DNA of 64,000 nucleotides from Copromyces sp. CBS 386.78 (Eukaryota > Ascomycota > Sordariomycetes > Sordariales > Sordariaceae), in NCBI GenBank assembly GCA_030685235.1, contig MU839168.1, positions 62,001 through 126,000 of the forward strand, in the 5' to 3' direction. The position numbers were made by a program, and so were the translations under genes. The notes under the pieces are model-generated. The model did not search any database, was not told where the DNA came from, and was given only the letters and a program-made list of their open reading frames with translations. This document shows, piece after piece, positions 11,609-24,508 of this stretch; positions within the stretch are counted from its first letter, which is position 1, and every line of letters starts with the position of its first letter.

Positions 11609-13474
11609 TTAAGCAGCCCATTCGACAACCTCGAGAGCGCACAGGACCAACATAAGGGTGGAAGGAAGGATCCTAGTAACACCGTTAATAAAGGGTTAAT
11701 CTTAGGTGTCATAGAGAGATTTTTACATACCAGATAACGTAGCTTTGGAACAAAATCTTGCCCATGATTACCTCGTACACATTGTTGATCTGGCAAATCT
11801 GCGCCAGCTGCAACGCGCTAGGAGCGCCCGAAAGGAGGAAACAGACGATGACAAAAATCGGGTCGTCCAGGATGCTGACAGGCACATACTTGGCGAAGAT
11901 GGCAAGAATGGGCGCCATGATCAGAGTTGGGAGGAGCATACGGCTGATGAGAGAAGCAACCAGCAGCTTGGTGCCAATGTGCTTCTCCTCGGCGTCCACC
12001 TCATCGCGCTTCTGCGTGTTGCGCGCCAGGTTGGCTCCCAACACAACCAAGATCAAGGGAACAGCAACGCCGGCGGAAGAGTTGATGGCGCTGGTGATAC
12101 TGGTCTTGACAAAGGTGTCGTCCTTGAAGAAGAGCTCCTGGAGATCGGGGATCGAGGCCACAATGACGGCAGCGAGCATAGCCCAGAGAGGTGGGTTCAT
12201 GAACTCCCAGAGACCGGCACCGAAACGGGCCAGGCCACGGTAGACCTTGGAAAGAACAGTCTGTAGGGGAGCCGGAAGAGCAGAGAATACGGTATGAGCA
12301 AGACCAGTGACGGAAGCAGCAACCTTCTTGGCCGATGCCTTGACGCGCGCCGGGAAGCCTTCAGGAACCTCACGTTCATCGGCGTTACTGATGCGGGGGA
12401 ACGACATCATTCCGTTGAGTCCATCGTCGTGGTCAGAGACGGTGTTGTCGTTGCCGACCTTCCGGATAGTATCCGAGTCGTCATCGCCAAAATCACTAGG
12501 AGAGGTCCTTGACGACCCAGCAACAGGAGTGCGACCAGCAGGCTCGTAGACTTCGGAGTTGTCGGACTGCGTTGTCGGGCTCGCATAACCGTGCGCGTAA
12601 CGTTCTTCGCCAACCTCGTGGGTGCTATCCAGCCCTTGGATGAGTTGCGCCGCGTGCTCACCCTCATACGGTTCGTCGCGGTACCGGCCCTCCTCGATCG
12701 TCTCGTTGTTGTATTCCTCGTACTTGGACTTGGGCGCAAGAAGAACATGGTATCCCCAGCTCCAGCGAACGAGCTGGCCAAGTTGCTGGAAGATCATTAA
12801 ATACAGAATACCGCGGGCGGCAACCTCGTCATCGTTATCACCCGGGATCCGGTCCCAGTGCAGTCCCTTCAAGGTTTGCGACAGCGAGATAACCAGGGAA
12901 ATGGGCAACGAGTTGGAGTTGCCAAAGACGCCCATGGCGGTGACGAAGTTGGAAGCGCGCTTGTTGAATCCGAAGCATTTTGCGACTCCAACCGAGACCA
13001 TGTACGAGACAAACGTCTGCATCACGAAAATGATGGGAATGACGCCGAGTTCAATCAGCTTATCGGCGTTAAGTTGAGATGCAAGCTTTGTGAAGACTGT
13101 CCCACCCAGCGTTAGCCAATGGCCCACGAGATACTGTCTGGCAGGAGGAACTACGTTGTATTGCGTGTGAACTCACTAAGGCATGGCGTAAATAGCATTA
13201 CGTTAAGGTTTGCCAAGAACTTCTGCTTCTCGGCGTCGAAGTGGCCAAGCCTGGCGATGATGTATCCAGGCAAACTGACACATACTACCTCGAGTACGGC
13301 CCCGAAGACGAGGAGAACTAGATGGGGGAGGGAAGGGTGAGAGTCATGTTCTCCGCCTGCGAAGACCGTGAAGGGTGCGGTGGTTGATATCGAAAAGTCG
13401 TTGAGTGAATCGCCAGCGGCGGTCACGGCCGTCCGCAATGACGTCGGCGATCGGATGTTGAGGAGACCCATCAA
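11609..13474 (-). CDS. PIN-like auxin efflux carrier family membrane transporter
   Basis: Three exons on the minus strand: 13474-13177, 13096-11731 and 11672-11609. The 80-bp intron joins ...LFTPCL to IFTKLASQL, and the 58-bp intron joins ...SYVIW to ILPSTLMLVL, so the last exon encodes only the end of the final membrane helix (...EVVEWAA). The product is 575 aa. About five hydrophobic segments at each end flank a long hydrophilic, acidic loop (residues about 225-350, rich in Ser, Asp and Glu), the usual architecture of the fungal auxin-efflux-carrier (Mem_trans) family. Relatives act in the ER or plasma membrane; the substrate in fungi is not established. The start has two adjacent Met codons, and I took the first. 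The gene is divergent from os-5 across 4.6 kb. Confidence 0.88.
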
Positions 13475-16400
13475 GTGTCACAAAAATCAGCGGGTTCAAT
13501 TCGGGCAATGGGTTGAGTAATGCCAACTGAAAGCGGGGAAGAGCTTAACTCTTGAGTTTCGAAATGTTGATAATTTGCGGTCTGGGAGAAAACGGACCAG
13601 AAATCGCGGTGAGGTGGGTGGCTTTGGTTTTTTGTTTCCAGCTCTGGGCTGAGGCAGGCAGGGTCCGGTGGGTACGTCGTCCCTGTACGTTTCACCGGTT
13701 TTGGCGGCTTGCAAGGCTTGATAAACCAAGGTACAAGCGCTGAAGTCCGTGGTATGCACCGGTCCCGTTGCAAACGCTTGTTAGATGTAAAGATGATGTG
13801 ATGTGAGCAAGGCGTTTCCCAATGGCTTGACAAATCCTTTTGATTGGAAGAAAGCCAGAGACAATGAATGAGCACGCTCTTGAGAGATAAGGACAGGCCG
13901 GGTTAGGTATGGCGGCTGGAGGCTTTGAGGTCTTGGAAGACTTGGAATTTGCGTAGCTAAGGTTAGGTATCTTCCTCTCCGTGTGGCACAGGCGTCATCA
14001 GCCTAGCCCTGGGCTTCCGACAGTGAGGTGGTGACTGTGGTGGAAAGTGCCGGGGCCGCCTCACAATGTGGGATGATTGGTCAGGATTGCATTCCGAGCA
14101 AGAAAGGAGGCAGCCACTGGAAGGCGCAGCAGAGAAGTGGAAGAAGACGAATGACAGGTGATAGACGGGTACGTCAGCCAATACCCATTTTGCTTCTACT
14201 TTCTTCCACGCTGACGTCTATCACCAGGTTGCAGCCTAACAGAGTTCACTGACTTTCGGAAGTCTCGCCGTGCCCGCGCTGGAAATGTGTGTCGAAATGC
14301 TGCTTCCCAACTATGGCGTGTCGGATGCCAAGAAACTGCCAAGCCCATACTTATCCAGCTTCTCGTCTTTCCAGGTTCTCTTAAACCCTTGATACCGGAA
14401 AACATCAAACGCAAAGAGCCGGGAGATTTGACGACACATGCCAAAAACGGTGCAACATGAAACAAGCCTCCAAAACCCATGACTTCCAGGAACAAGCTGC
14501 TAACATCTCGAGTCCATGTAGCATCTGGACCGTTGAGAATACGGTATACATAGTACTTTTCTGGCATACATGCTGTTTTCAGATGCCATTCCATATTTCG
14601 GGTTTGGAACCCTATGATGTTTTGCGATTCCAGTTTTGGATTGTCGGATTCCACGAATGACGCGGTGTTCAGGTTCACAATAGGAAGTCGGATTTCCTGA
14701 GAGGCTGCACCTGTCACATCATCGATCTTTGATGGACGGGAAACTCGGTATCTGATGGACAATGTCGAATGGGAATCCATCCGATATGATCCCGCAGTGT
14801 CGACTATCAGCATACCCATCACCAAGACGCAGGGCCTCCGAATGAAGGAACAAATCAAGCCGTTCTGTCGTTTTTGGTAAAGACACTGCGGGATATCTCG
14901 TGTCTGACGCTATTGCAAGGTTCATCGCCATATAGCTCGGTGTTTTTGTTAGCGGTCATGTTGTGTACCTTTGTTGGACCCTGGAGCTTACAACTCGCTC
15001 TTCTCCCACATCAACAGGTCTTCATGGCAAACTTATTGTGTTACAGGATATGGGAATGAACGGAGCAGCATAACCATGTCAACATCAGCGCGGGGAGACC
15101 AACCGACGGTTGACATGGTATTTGATGTGCGTTGATGGATATCCAAACGGTGATGCTCTGTACGCTACGATTAGCGTGTTGTTGGGCGTGTGATCGTACA
15201 GAGATGGAAGTTGACATGCGCTTCGCTTCGACCTCAGACACGGGATCGTCGGTGCAAGAGAGGTGGTGTTTGCAGATCGCAGCGTGTTTCGTGTAGAGAA
15301 TCTGTGAAGAACCCCGACTTTGAGGTGCATCCCCTCGTCAAGACACACTGACAAAGTACTGGGAAGGTGCAATGTGCGGATACGAAGGAGGGGTATTTAT
15401 ACCTAGTTTCCGGGGGTTTCTCCTCTTCTAGTTTCTTCCCAATCAACCATCACCTTGCCCAAAGATCCAGAGTTACAACCAGGCGAGTTGCAGTACCTAG
15501 GCAATGCGTATGCGCAACTACATGGATGCTATTCGCAGTTTGACCATACACATTCTCTCGAGGTCGAACGTTTCTATCCTTCGTTTTTCCCATATACACT
15601 GCGCCCAATAGCCTGCCGGGCTATATGGTGCTTCCTCAATCACAGCATAGCGTTGGGCAGATTGTCCTTCACTTGATCCTGATTTGGCAATGCCGCTCTC
15701 CTGCCATGACGCAAATGCCAGCCATAAACGTCGGTCAATGCCATCACAGCCCAAATCATCGTGAGCCCTATACACGTGTCTCACCTCTAGTACTCTAGCG
15801 GCAAAGACTATACAACCTGCGCTTGGAGATGCCACAGTAGTGTGTAGCCGAAGCAGCACACAGCAGTGACAGTCACCACCGGCGCGAGGGTATACAGAAC
15901 AAACCCGGGCAGTGGTCTAGTTCCTGGCTGACTCGCTTCAGTCTGCTGTCAATAGCCTCCGTTGTAGCATGCAAGTTTGCGCGAACCACGGCTCTTGTTC
16001 ACTCCCACCATCCCAATGCAGATAGATGGGTACATCGCAACCATAGCCCACCAATGCCCCCCCCCCAACCCCCTGGAGGTGAGTTGGTTGTTCGGCTGGC
16101 TCTCGCTGGCTGGCCTCCCAATCCCGACCAGGCAGGATTCAGGAGACAACGTCATAGCAAGATTTCTCAAGATGCTTAGCTCCTCAATTGCCCCACTTTC
16201 CTTTCTGAAGCATGGAATTTGCTAAACACCAGCGGGGCCAAGGAATGCGGTATCTCCAAGTACCATGCCGACTTTTGGCGTCAACTGATGTACCTGCCAT
16301 TCCCCTACCATTGCCCATCTCCATCGCGGAGTGTACGGCATCCGGGTGAAGTATGGAAGTTTCAATTTGGCATTCTCTCAAATGCCGAATATCGTACCTG

Positions 16401-18066
16401 ACTCGACGACATGATACTCGTCTTCCATGTCAAACCGGGACTCTGGGAGCCAAAGCGGCGGCAGTCTCTGATATGTCTGCTGCTGCTAATGTTTCTTCCT
16501 CGTCTAGTCCCGTCGTTCCTTTTGAATATGCAGAAAAGGAAATCATTAAGCCAGGAAGTACCTGCGGTATAGTACATGTACTGTGAAGCGAGTCGCAGAA
16601 CCTTGGCAAATCCCCTGCAGCACATGGTCCGCCCAGTCTTTCCCGTCTAAATTTTTTTTTTCTTTTTTTTTTTTTTGTCGGCCGAGCTCGCTGTCGACGG
16701 TCTGTGTGTATCCGGCTCGAGCTAGCAGTGAAATAGGATAGTATATGCCGTAGTTATCTGCGCAGTATAGTGAAGAGCCGGTCAGGTGCCCGCGATCCCG
16801 CGGGACCCCAGCCAAGCTCCGTAATCACTAGCGGACCAATACCAGCTTCCTCAAACGTTGAATGGTCGGAAGAAAAAGACAAAAAAAGATGTTTGTTGGG
16901 CGAAGCGATTCTGTGACCTTTTCCTTGGACGACGGGGGCACTATTCTCGGCGAATCCCATTCCCTCTTCTGCCTCTCCAGCCCCTCGCTGCGAGCTTTGG
17001 AGAATGGACATGGAGAATTTGGAAGTGGAAGGCATGGACCACGTAGAGGGGCGTTTTTAGCAAATTGCGGCCCGGAGCAAAAGCCCCTGCTCCGTGCTGC
17101 TCCGCGTCTGCCCAGTGCTTCTGAGGTGCCCACTGCCCGCCCACTAAGTGGATGAGGTGCCCGCCGGCAGCAGTACCTGACCTTCCAGCCTGGGAACCTC
17201 GAGTGACTTCACAAGGTTCAACCAAGAAGTTGGTGAACAAAGTAAAAGTCCTACATCCAATCCCGCCAGCCAATGTCAACACCACCCGACCTCACCTCCA
17301 TTACCTTTTGTCTCCTCCTACTTAGGTACCTCCCTACTTTAGCTGGACTGGATCTTGGACCGGGTCCATACCGACTCGACTAGACCTTCACTTCACTCCG
17401 CCCGGCACTACCTACTTCGACTAGTACGTTGCCCGTCTTTCTTTTTCTTCCTCTTCCTCCTCTTCCCTCTATATTCCTACTTCTGTTCCAAGAAGGCATT
17501 GCTTCCAACCTCCCCGCCCCATGTTCACGAGCCTGCAAGTCTCAGCTGCCGCTGTTCTCCTTGCCTGTGTCCAGAGCTTTCTACCATCTTACCCCAGCTC
17601 GCACCCCCGTTACTAGCTCACTTTCTGTTTGGCTTGCCCGCTCACACTCGTCAAACTATAGCAGGCCAACCATCGTAGCGTGGTGCTTTGTCATCGGTTG
17701 CGAACATCGTCACCTTGCAGCTCTTCGCGAGACCAGATCCGAGCCAAATCTTGGACGTTGCGCTCTCGATTTTCTTTTCTCTGACGCCCTTTCCCCCCTC
17801 CTACAAAACCCCAACGAAAACTTCTTCCCCTTCGACGACGACTATACCGACCCAACCTCGAGTCCGAGTAGCCTCTCGACCAAAACACGTTTCTCCACGT
17901 TGTCTCGATATATCCCTTTACCCCGCCTCTTCGAAGAGCCGCTTCAACATCAATAGCTTGCGCCGCAATATTGCTACGACCTTCCACCGACAAAGGGTTT
18001 GGCACTTGCCAGCAGCATACAGAACTAGTACCGCACAGCGCTCAAGATAAACCACTTGCCACCATC
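13475..18066. other. 4.6-kb divergent spacer between transporter and os-5
   Basis: No convincing gene was found. The longest frame, 14196-14858 on the minus strand (220 codons), has no domain and unbiased composition. The stretch contains a C10 run (16057-16066), a near-pure T tract (16652-16676) and a CT-rich block (about 17428-17470) that looks like the core promoter or leader start of os-5. If so, os-5 has a leader of roughly 600 nt with several upstream ATGs, including an in-frame one at 17971. Confidence 0.5.
16652..16676. repeat. Poly-T tract
   Basis: 25 bases of T broken by a single C, in the spacer upstream of os-5. This is probably a length-variable homopolymer that may also stiffen DNA and exclude nucleosomes. 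Confidence 0.85.
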
Positions 18067-20169
18067 ATGTCGGACCACGACCCCGATCACGGCCCGGCTA
18101 GCCCAAACGAGTATGACGATGAGAGCAACCCGGCTTCTCCGGGCTCAATCGACGAGTCGTCCGAGGCAAGCACGCCCATGGACCCGCCAAGTTCAGGTTC
18201 AGATGCGATGCCTGGCTTCACACCAGAAGGCGATCTACCCCGCAGAGTGCCATCACTACGGACCATCTCCGACCCACAAACGACTCTGATGAACCCCAGT
18301 TCGAGTGTCCCTGGTACACTGAATGCCGCCCGAAGACCTGCAGCGTCCGCAGCAAATCTTCCAACGGATCTCATGGCAAAGGCACGAGCTCTACATCAAC
18401 AACGGATGGGCATGGCTCCCCGACCTGGCATGTCGCCCCAGAATAGTGGACTGGGCATGAGCCCCATGGGATCAGGTATGGGAGGTATGGGGGGCATGGG
18501 AGGGATGGGACACAGCATGAACCTGAACATGAACAACATGAACCACGGTGGTCCGGCACCCGGTGGCCTTCGGTTACCGCCAGGCATCGCACGACCACCA
18601 CCCCAAGGCTTCCCCAAATCCGCACCTGCTATCTCTGGTGTGGGTAAAAAGGCCCCCAGTCTGAGCGAACGGCGAGCAATGAAGCTCGGAGGGTTACCGG
18701 GAGGGCCTGGGTCGCCCGCGGGTGGCACGCCGAAACTTTCAGACATGGGTGCCAATGAATCCAATGCCCCAGCCATTAATGGAGAAGGCCGCGGGTCAAA
18801 GCTGAGCGATTTCAAGAATTATATCGACGCAGAAAAGGGGTGGATCACTTTTGCAGACGCAGCAACTATCACACGGACAGGCGTCAATTTCGCCAACGGA
18901 CAGACCTTCAAAATCTCGCTAGACGAGATCGAAGTTATGGACGAGCTAGGTAAGGGCAACTATGGTACTGTCTACAAAGTACGGCATACTAAGCCCAAGC
19001 TTCCACGATTTGGGCAAGGCTTGAGTAACAAGCTGTCTGTATCTCGACAAGCATCGGCACCAGATGCTGACGTTTCTGATAACTCGCCATTAAGTCCTGT
19101 TGTTGCCGCTGCGCGTGGCACTTCAGGCAAGGTTATGGCGATGAAGGAGATCAGGCTCGAACTGGACGAATCCAAGTTTTCCACCATTCTCAAGGAACTC
19201 GTAATTCTACACGAGTGCTCCTCGCCTTTCATCATCGATTTCTACGGTGCCTTCTACCAAGAAGGCGCGGTTTACATGTGCATCGAGTACATGGACGGCG
19301 GCAGTATAGACAAGCTGTACGCGGGAGGTATCCCCGAGAACATCTTGCGCAAGATTACATATGCGACGATTATGGGCCTTAAATGCCTGAAAGAAGATCA
19401 CAACATCATCCATCGCGATGTTAAGCCCACCAACATTCTGGTGAACACGAACGGGCAGGTCAAGATCTGCGATTTTGGCGTGTCGGGCAATCTCGTTGCC
19501 AGTATAGCAAAGACCAACATTGGCTGCCAGAGTTACATGGCACCAGAACGCATCAGTGGCGGTGGCATGTCAGCTGCGGGCGGCGCGGCCGACGGGACTT
19601 ACAGCGTACAAAGCGATATTTGGAGTTTGGGTCTCACAATCATCGAGTGTGCCATGGGTCGGTACCCGTACCCGCCTGAGGTTTCTAGCACAATCTTCAG
19701 TCAACTCAGTGTAAGTTGTTTCTTTGTCATCCCTGAAAAATACACCTGAAGCTAATCTCTCAAATTCTAGGCCATCGTTGAGGGTGACCCTCCCGACCTT
19801 CCCGCCGAGGGCTACTCCGGCACCGCAAAGGACTTTGTCAAATCCTGTCTCAACAAGATCCCTGCCAAGCGCCACACGTACCCGATGCTGCTGATGCACC
19901 CATGGATCAAGTCTCTCGGCAGGCCCGAGACCATCACGGAAGAAGTAGAAGCCGAAGAGAAGGCCGCGGACGACCAGCTCGCCGACGCCACCGGCACGCT
20001 CGACATTAACAGCAACGGACCGATCAACGACCTGGGAGATCGTGAGGTGGCTGAGTGGGTCACCAACGTCCTGGACCGAAAACATAAGGGCTTGCTCACT
20101 GGTCAGGCTGAGAAGCCCGCTCTCCACGCTGCGCCGCTGGATCAAGTGAGCCCAGGTATTACCGCTTAA
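18067..20169 (+). CDS. os-5: Osmosensing MAP kinase kinase OS-5 (Pbs2 type)
   Basis: Two exons, 18067-19710 and 19771-20169, joined by a 60-bp intron; 680 aa. I chose the ATG at 18067 (context CACCATCATG, product MSDHDPDH). An in-frame ATG at 17971 would add 32 residues. The N-terminal ~270 residues are low-complexity (Ser/Pro, then Met/Gly-rich repeats near residues 135-165). The kinase domain has the glycine loop GKGNYG at 295-300, the ATP lysine K360 (MAMKEIRLEL), HRDVKPTN with Asp451, DFGVSG at 469 and the activation segment SIAKTNIG, where S479 and T483 are the expected phosphorylation sites. Pbs2-type kinases relay the two-component osmotic and fungicide signal to the Hog1/OS-2 MAPK. 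About 43 extra residues sit between the glycine loop and K360. An AATAAA lies at 20281. Confidence 0.95.
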
Positions 20170-21167
20170 ATAAGTTGTGGTCTATCTGTCTGTTTCGGAG
20201 GCTAGTTGCTGGTTTGTCTCTCATGTTCCTTTTCTGTCCACCTGTTTCATTCATAGCGTGTGTACAATCATACAAGTACAAATAAAGGGGGGGGGGGGAG
20301 AAGGAAGGAGGCTAGCATGGGCATTACTGGGATTCAAGTATACGGTAGAATCCAGAAATTTCCGTGGGTTTTTTTGTGTTTTATCTATCCATCTATATCA
20401 CAATCTTTTTCAACTTCCAACTTAAAGATGCTAATGTGATATGAAGTTGAGTTGAGATCGGGTGTATGAAGAACTAAGAGGCGCATCGTCCCAAGGTATC
20501 CCATAGTTACCTCTAGTTCTCTCATTATGTAAAATGGCAATAGTACGTCAACATTGACATGCTCTCGAACATCGGTTTGTTCAACCAGCGGTTGTAATAT
20601 TGAGGCTCGCCACAACGAATCGATCATTTGAATATAGACCAAATGTCATATTAACTGATTAGGGAGAATAGGACTTTGAACGCCATGAAGACTAGACTAG
20701 GTGCCGACCAGAAATCAAGAGGCTCGCGCGTCATAAGGTATATCACAGTCTTGCCTTCCCTCTCCTCTCTTTCTTTGTTCAAAATCCCAGACCGAAAAGA
20801 AAAACAAAATCCAACCAAGCAAAAATTCCTTCCTCCTAAAAGGTATCAATCATTCATGTCATTCATCATCACAAGACTTCCTCTGCCAATCACATCATGG
20901 TTGGCCACGCCACGCCATAGATTGATCGCATGTCCACATTCCCGGCCGACTCACGGGGAACCTTCATTTCCTTTCCTTCTTTTCTCTCTTTTTGTTGTTT
21001 GTTTTGAGTTAGGCGGCCAAATCAAGCCTAGCAGGTCTCGCAGGTCGACTTGGTGCATACGGATTCGAATGATCAACAGTCGTCGTTCCCAACGCCGGAC
21101 CACCACTCATCCCGGGCGCAGGCGATGGCGTTATGATCGGTTTGTTGGCATCTTTCGTTATGACAAT
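20170..21167. other. Convergent 3' spacer os-5 / SUR7-family gene
   Basis: 1 kb between two convergent genes. It holds an AATAAA hexamer at 20281-20286, 112 bp after the os-5 stop, directly followed by a run of 12 G (20287-20298). The remaining open frames are short and featureless. The two 3' UTRs probably fill most of it. Confidence 0.55.
20281..20298 (+). terminator. Likely os-5 polyadenylation signal with adjoining G12 run
   Basis: AATAAA immediately followed by twelve G residues. The hexamer is the textbook signal, though fungi use it loosely. A G-rich element downstream of a poly(A) signal can help 3'-end processing in animals; whether this holds here is inference. Confidence 0.45.
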
Positions 21168-22209
21168 TTAGTAATCATCCTTGACCCTCCGTCCGTCGTA
21201 GGACTTGCCACTGTTGCTGCGGCGGCCCCAGCCACCAAAGAACCCTCTTCTTCCACTGGTGCCTGTGGTCACGGGGCCGTCGGCGACAACGCGGTCGTGA
21301 CCATCGGTAGCATAAGTGGAGCGGCGGTTGTTGTAGCGGTTCTTGTCGCGCTGGAGCATGGCTAGGAGGAACAAAACGGTGCTGATGACGAGCGCGGCCC
21401 AGGCACCCCAGGAGAAACCGAAGGCGTAGCGGCCCAGGTGGGCGTCGCGGCCGTCGCGGTGGAAGTGGTTGCGCATCTTGACGAAGGTGGCACTGTAGTT
21501 TGTTAGTTCGGTACTGTACATATTGGTTTGTCTGTCGAGTATCTGTTTGGGGGAGGAGGAAGGGGAAGGACAGGGGTAGCGACAAGTGGGTGAGGGGAAA
21601 TAAAAAGCCAAAAAAACATACGTCATCAAAGCAACAGCAACACTCAACATGACCAAGGCCCACGAAGCAATCGTTGCCGAAATCACCGCGCCAATGCGTC
21701 CCAAGCAAGCCAAGAAGCCCGAGAAGAAAGCCAGAGTCTCGAAGAAGAGCGCAAGGAGGAAGAACACCCAGCCGAAACGCCACATGTACCAAAAGTAGTG
21801 GCTAGTCGTGTGTCCACCATACTTGCCAGTGAGCCCAGCGGGCGCACCGGAAGGATAGCTATCCCAGGCATCACCGAGGGGTAGAGCAGGACGCGCGGGG
21901 CCGCAGTCCTGGTTGTTGAGGCCGCACACCTTGAAGTAGGTCCATTGCGAGACGGCACGGGCGCCGCTGATGCCGCTGGTGTCGGCGCGGAGGAAGTAGG
22001 TCTGTCGTAGGGGCGAAGTGCGGGTGATTCCCGAAAGGATGACGAACCAGAGGAGGACGAGGGAGATGGCTAGGAAGAGGAGGGAGAGGATGGCGAGGAG
22101 GGGGCCTATTGTTTGGTGGGGAAGGTGCGGTTAGTTACCTATCAGATATCATGCGGTTGATGGTTGTATGGTGTAGCTGGACCAGTATCGACTTACGAGT
22201 TCTGTTCAT
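21168..22209 (-). CDS. SUR7/PalI-family four-helix plasma-membrane protein
   Basis: Three exons: 22209-22197 (only 13 nt, MNRT plus one base), 22105-21622 and 21492-21168; introns of 91 and 129 bp; 273 aa. Helix 1 is near residues 5-28 (LLAILSLLFLAISLVLLWFVIL). It is followed by an extracellular segment with the paired-cysteine motif VCGLNNQDC, which is diagnostic for SUR7/eisosome-associated proteins, then three more helices (one around FFLLALFFETLAFFSGFLACL, the next starting AVISATIASWALVM, the last around WGAWAALVISTVLFLLAML) and a basic, Gly/Arg-rich cytoplasmic tail of about 65 residues. Yeast relatives (Sur7, Fmp45, Pun1) mark MCC/eisosome domains and affect wall and stress behaviour. 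Which paralogue this is cannot be told here. The microexon start is supported by frame, GT/AG signals and the hydrophobic helix it opens. Confidence 0.85.
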
Positions 22210-24508
22210 TTTGATAAACTGTCCGTAGACGCTTTTAGGTTGGTACGTAGTAATGGTTGTAACAAGGAAAGGTAGGGTAATATTAGGTTTAAAGGTTATA
22301 AATGCTGTTATAATAGCGGTGTAAGTGTTAGTCGAGATATCGGTGAGAGGAGGGGATCAAGGAAAGTGGAAGAGGGGCCCGGAACAGATCGTCGACTTAC
22401 GTCGTTGATGTAGTGCACCACCTTATGTACGGAAACCACGTCCTAGAGAGATGGCTGAAAGAAAGTTGATGGATATGTGCGCCGGGTCGGGTATCTGAAG
22501 GGAGGAGGGTATAAGAGCCGAGGAAATGACAACAGATCAAGAGTGGTTCTACCACCCAACGACTAAAATCACCGTACTGAGAAACGGTTCTGGGGTATCA
22601 CAAGGTATTACTTTTGGATTGGATTAAAGCTCAAGAAGATTGAAACAGGCGACAGGAAATTTGTGCGGCTGGAGGATTTATCAAGGGATGATGGATTGTG
22701 GGAGGGAGGTCAAGATGATGGAAGTAGGAAGGATCCTCAGATCGAAACCCTTGGGGTAGCACACCTACACACCGACCGACTTGTACGTACACGCGCCCAT
22801 TTCCATCCCTCTCATTGACTCCCAAGCTGAGCCTACCTCTACCCTACCCACTGATAACCAGGATGAACGGATCAGAATGAAGGCTTTGCGGTTTGTCGAA
22901 GAGTGACAATCATCACGTCGGCCTGGTGGGGACCAACGGACGATGCATGACGCAGCGCCCAGAAATGGCCCAGAGGCAGATGCATGCGTGGGATGGCAGA
23001 TGCCCTGCCGACCATCAAATGTGCTGTTTGCGGGAACCCGCTTCCTGTCGTGCAGTGCAGCAGTGCAGGCCTTCACAATGGAACCGAAGCCCAGTGGACG
23101 CCACTGCGACCCTCCAAGAAAGAAAAGCGAAAGCTCCACTTATCTCCTTTAGCTTTTGTGCTTTCTCTTGCTTTTGGCCAATCAATAGGCTTTTATGAGC
23201 TGTCCACTTAGCTCGTGCATAACAAGCATTGACCATCTCATCTTTCCGTCATGGACTGGACCCTTTTTCTCTCCAAGTCCACCGACGTCATTCCTCTCTT
23301 CCACTTCCTCCACTTTTGATCAAATCGCGTCCAGGGCCCCGCATCGGGATCGGTGACAGACCGAAGGCACAGCCTTCGGAGTAGAGAACCAAGCCACGCC
23401 GCCAAGCTAATGTTGGATGATATCAAACTCCGAATGGAAGACTTCATATGATCTTCGCTCCATCACTTCACGGAAACTGTTTTCCCTCTACGGTTTGGCT
23501 TTTTCGCCCAGAAGCTGGGCAGGTCGGATTGATGAACATGAACGGTTACACTTGCCGAAGCCGACGACAAGCCATCTGCCAAGGAAAAAAAGAAAAGAAA
23601 AGAACCTGGCGAGACATTAAAGAGAGTCGGCGATGTCGTACACTTTTTGAGGGAAAACGTGACAGTTTCGAGAGTGTCGAGAGGCGTTTTAGATACAGTG
23701 TTGGCGGCCTCGTGGGTCGACAGGTTTGCAGTTAGCGAGTGATGTTTGAGCCAAACTAACACAGATTGCTGCTCTCGTGGCCAGCTTTGGTTGAACATCG
23801 TGGAACGCGGTAGAAGTCGTGTTTTGTGCAACAGCTTTTTTTCCAGCGTTTGACAAGTCTGACCGACCGAAGAAGTTTGTTTTTGGACTTCGTTCCATAA
23901 CAAAGTCATCTTTCGGATGAAACCTTGCACCAAACGTGACTAACCACGGAGATCACTGTTTATACAGGTTTTGGGGGCCTCAATTTAAGCTGTCTATTGA
24001 CAAGGTCCTCTTAGAGACAGACTGCCACCATCAGATGTAAAGAACACGGAGATAAACAACAAAATTGCTCAGTTATTTGTCTGTAAGCCATCGAGGCATG
24101 GCAACATACCGACATGATGCACATGCAATCTGGAAGCACATCTGGCACGTGCGAGAGGATTAGAAGGCATCACACATACCGTACCGGTATGCAGCGCACC
24201 AATTTGATCGATCTGATTTGATCGAGATAAGGTCAATCTCGACCACATCTTGAAGACAAGTGCCTCACCTCAGGGGCACCTTATCTGAAGCACCCTGGAT
24301 CCAAACCCCCATTGTCCACTCACACACTCTCTCTCCCGGAATTTCAACAATTCATATCATCTCTCATCAGTCATTGACTTTTCGCTATGCGTAAGAAGGG
24401 ACGATAGATATACAGGAAACAAACAGGAAATCCAAAAAGTCACCAAACCTTCCACTCCGAGACACATCATATCCAACTCGCTTACCACTACCAAACACCA
24501 CCAACGAC
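22210..24508. other. Spacer between SUR7-family gene and al-2
   Basis: 2.3 kb upstream of the SUR7-family gene and downstream of al-2. No gene was recognised; frames are below about 160 codons and lack domains. The notable content is a cluster of GATCGA hexamers at 24206-24225, annotated separately. Confidence 0.5.
24206..24225. promoter_or_regulatory. Cluster of GATCGA motifs (White Collar-type sites?)
   Basis: GATCGA occurs at 24206-24211 and again at 24220-24225, and the first overlaps its own complement (GATCGATC). GATCGA-like hexamers are reported as the core of light-response elements bound by the White Collar complex. The cluster lies about 280 bp past the al-2 stop and 2 kb upstream of the SUR7-family start. 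Function is inference. Confidence 0.3.

Noticed and set aside
14196..14858. 220-codon minus-strand frame in the os-5 upstream spacer
   Set aside because: No domain, no helix or repeat pattern, no partner exons, and a composition like random translation.
18976..19135. Unspliced intron as the explanation for the OS-5 insert
   Set aside because: The only GT...TTCAG pair (from 18977) changes the reading phase and would abolish the ATP lysine, so the insert is coding.
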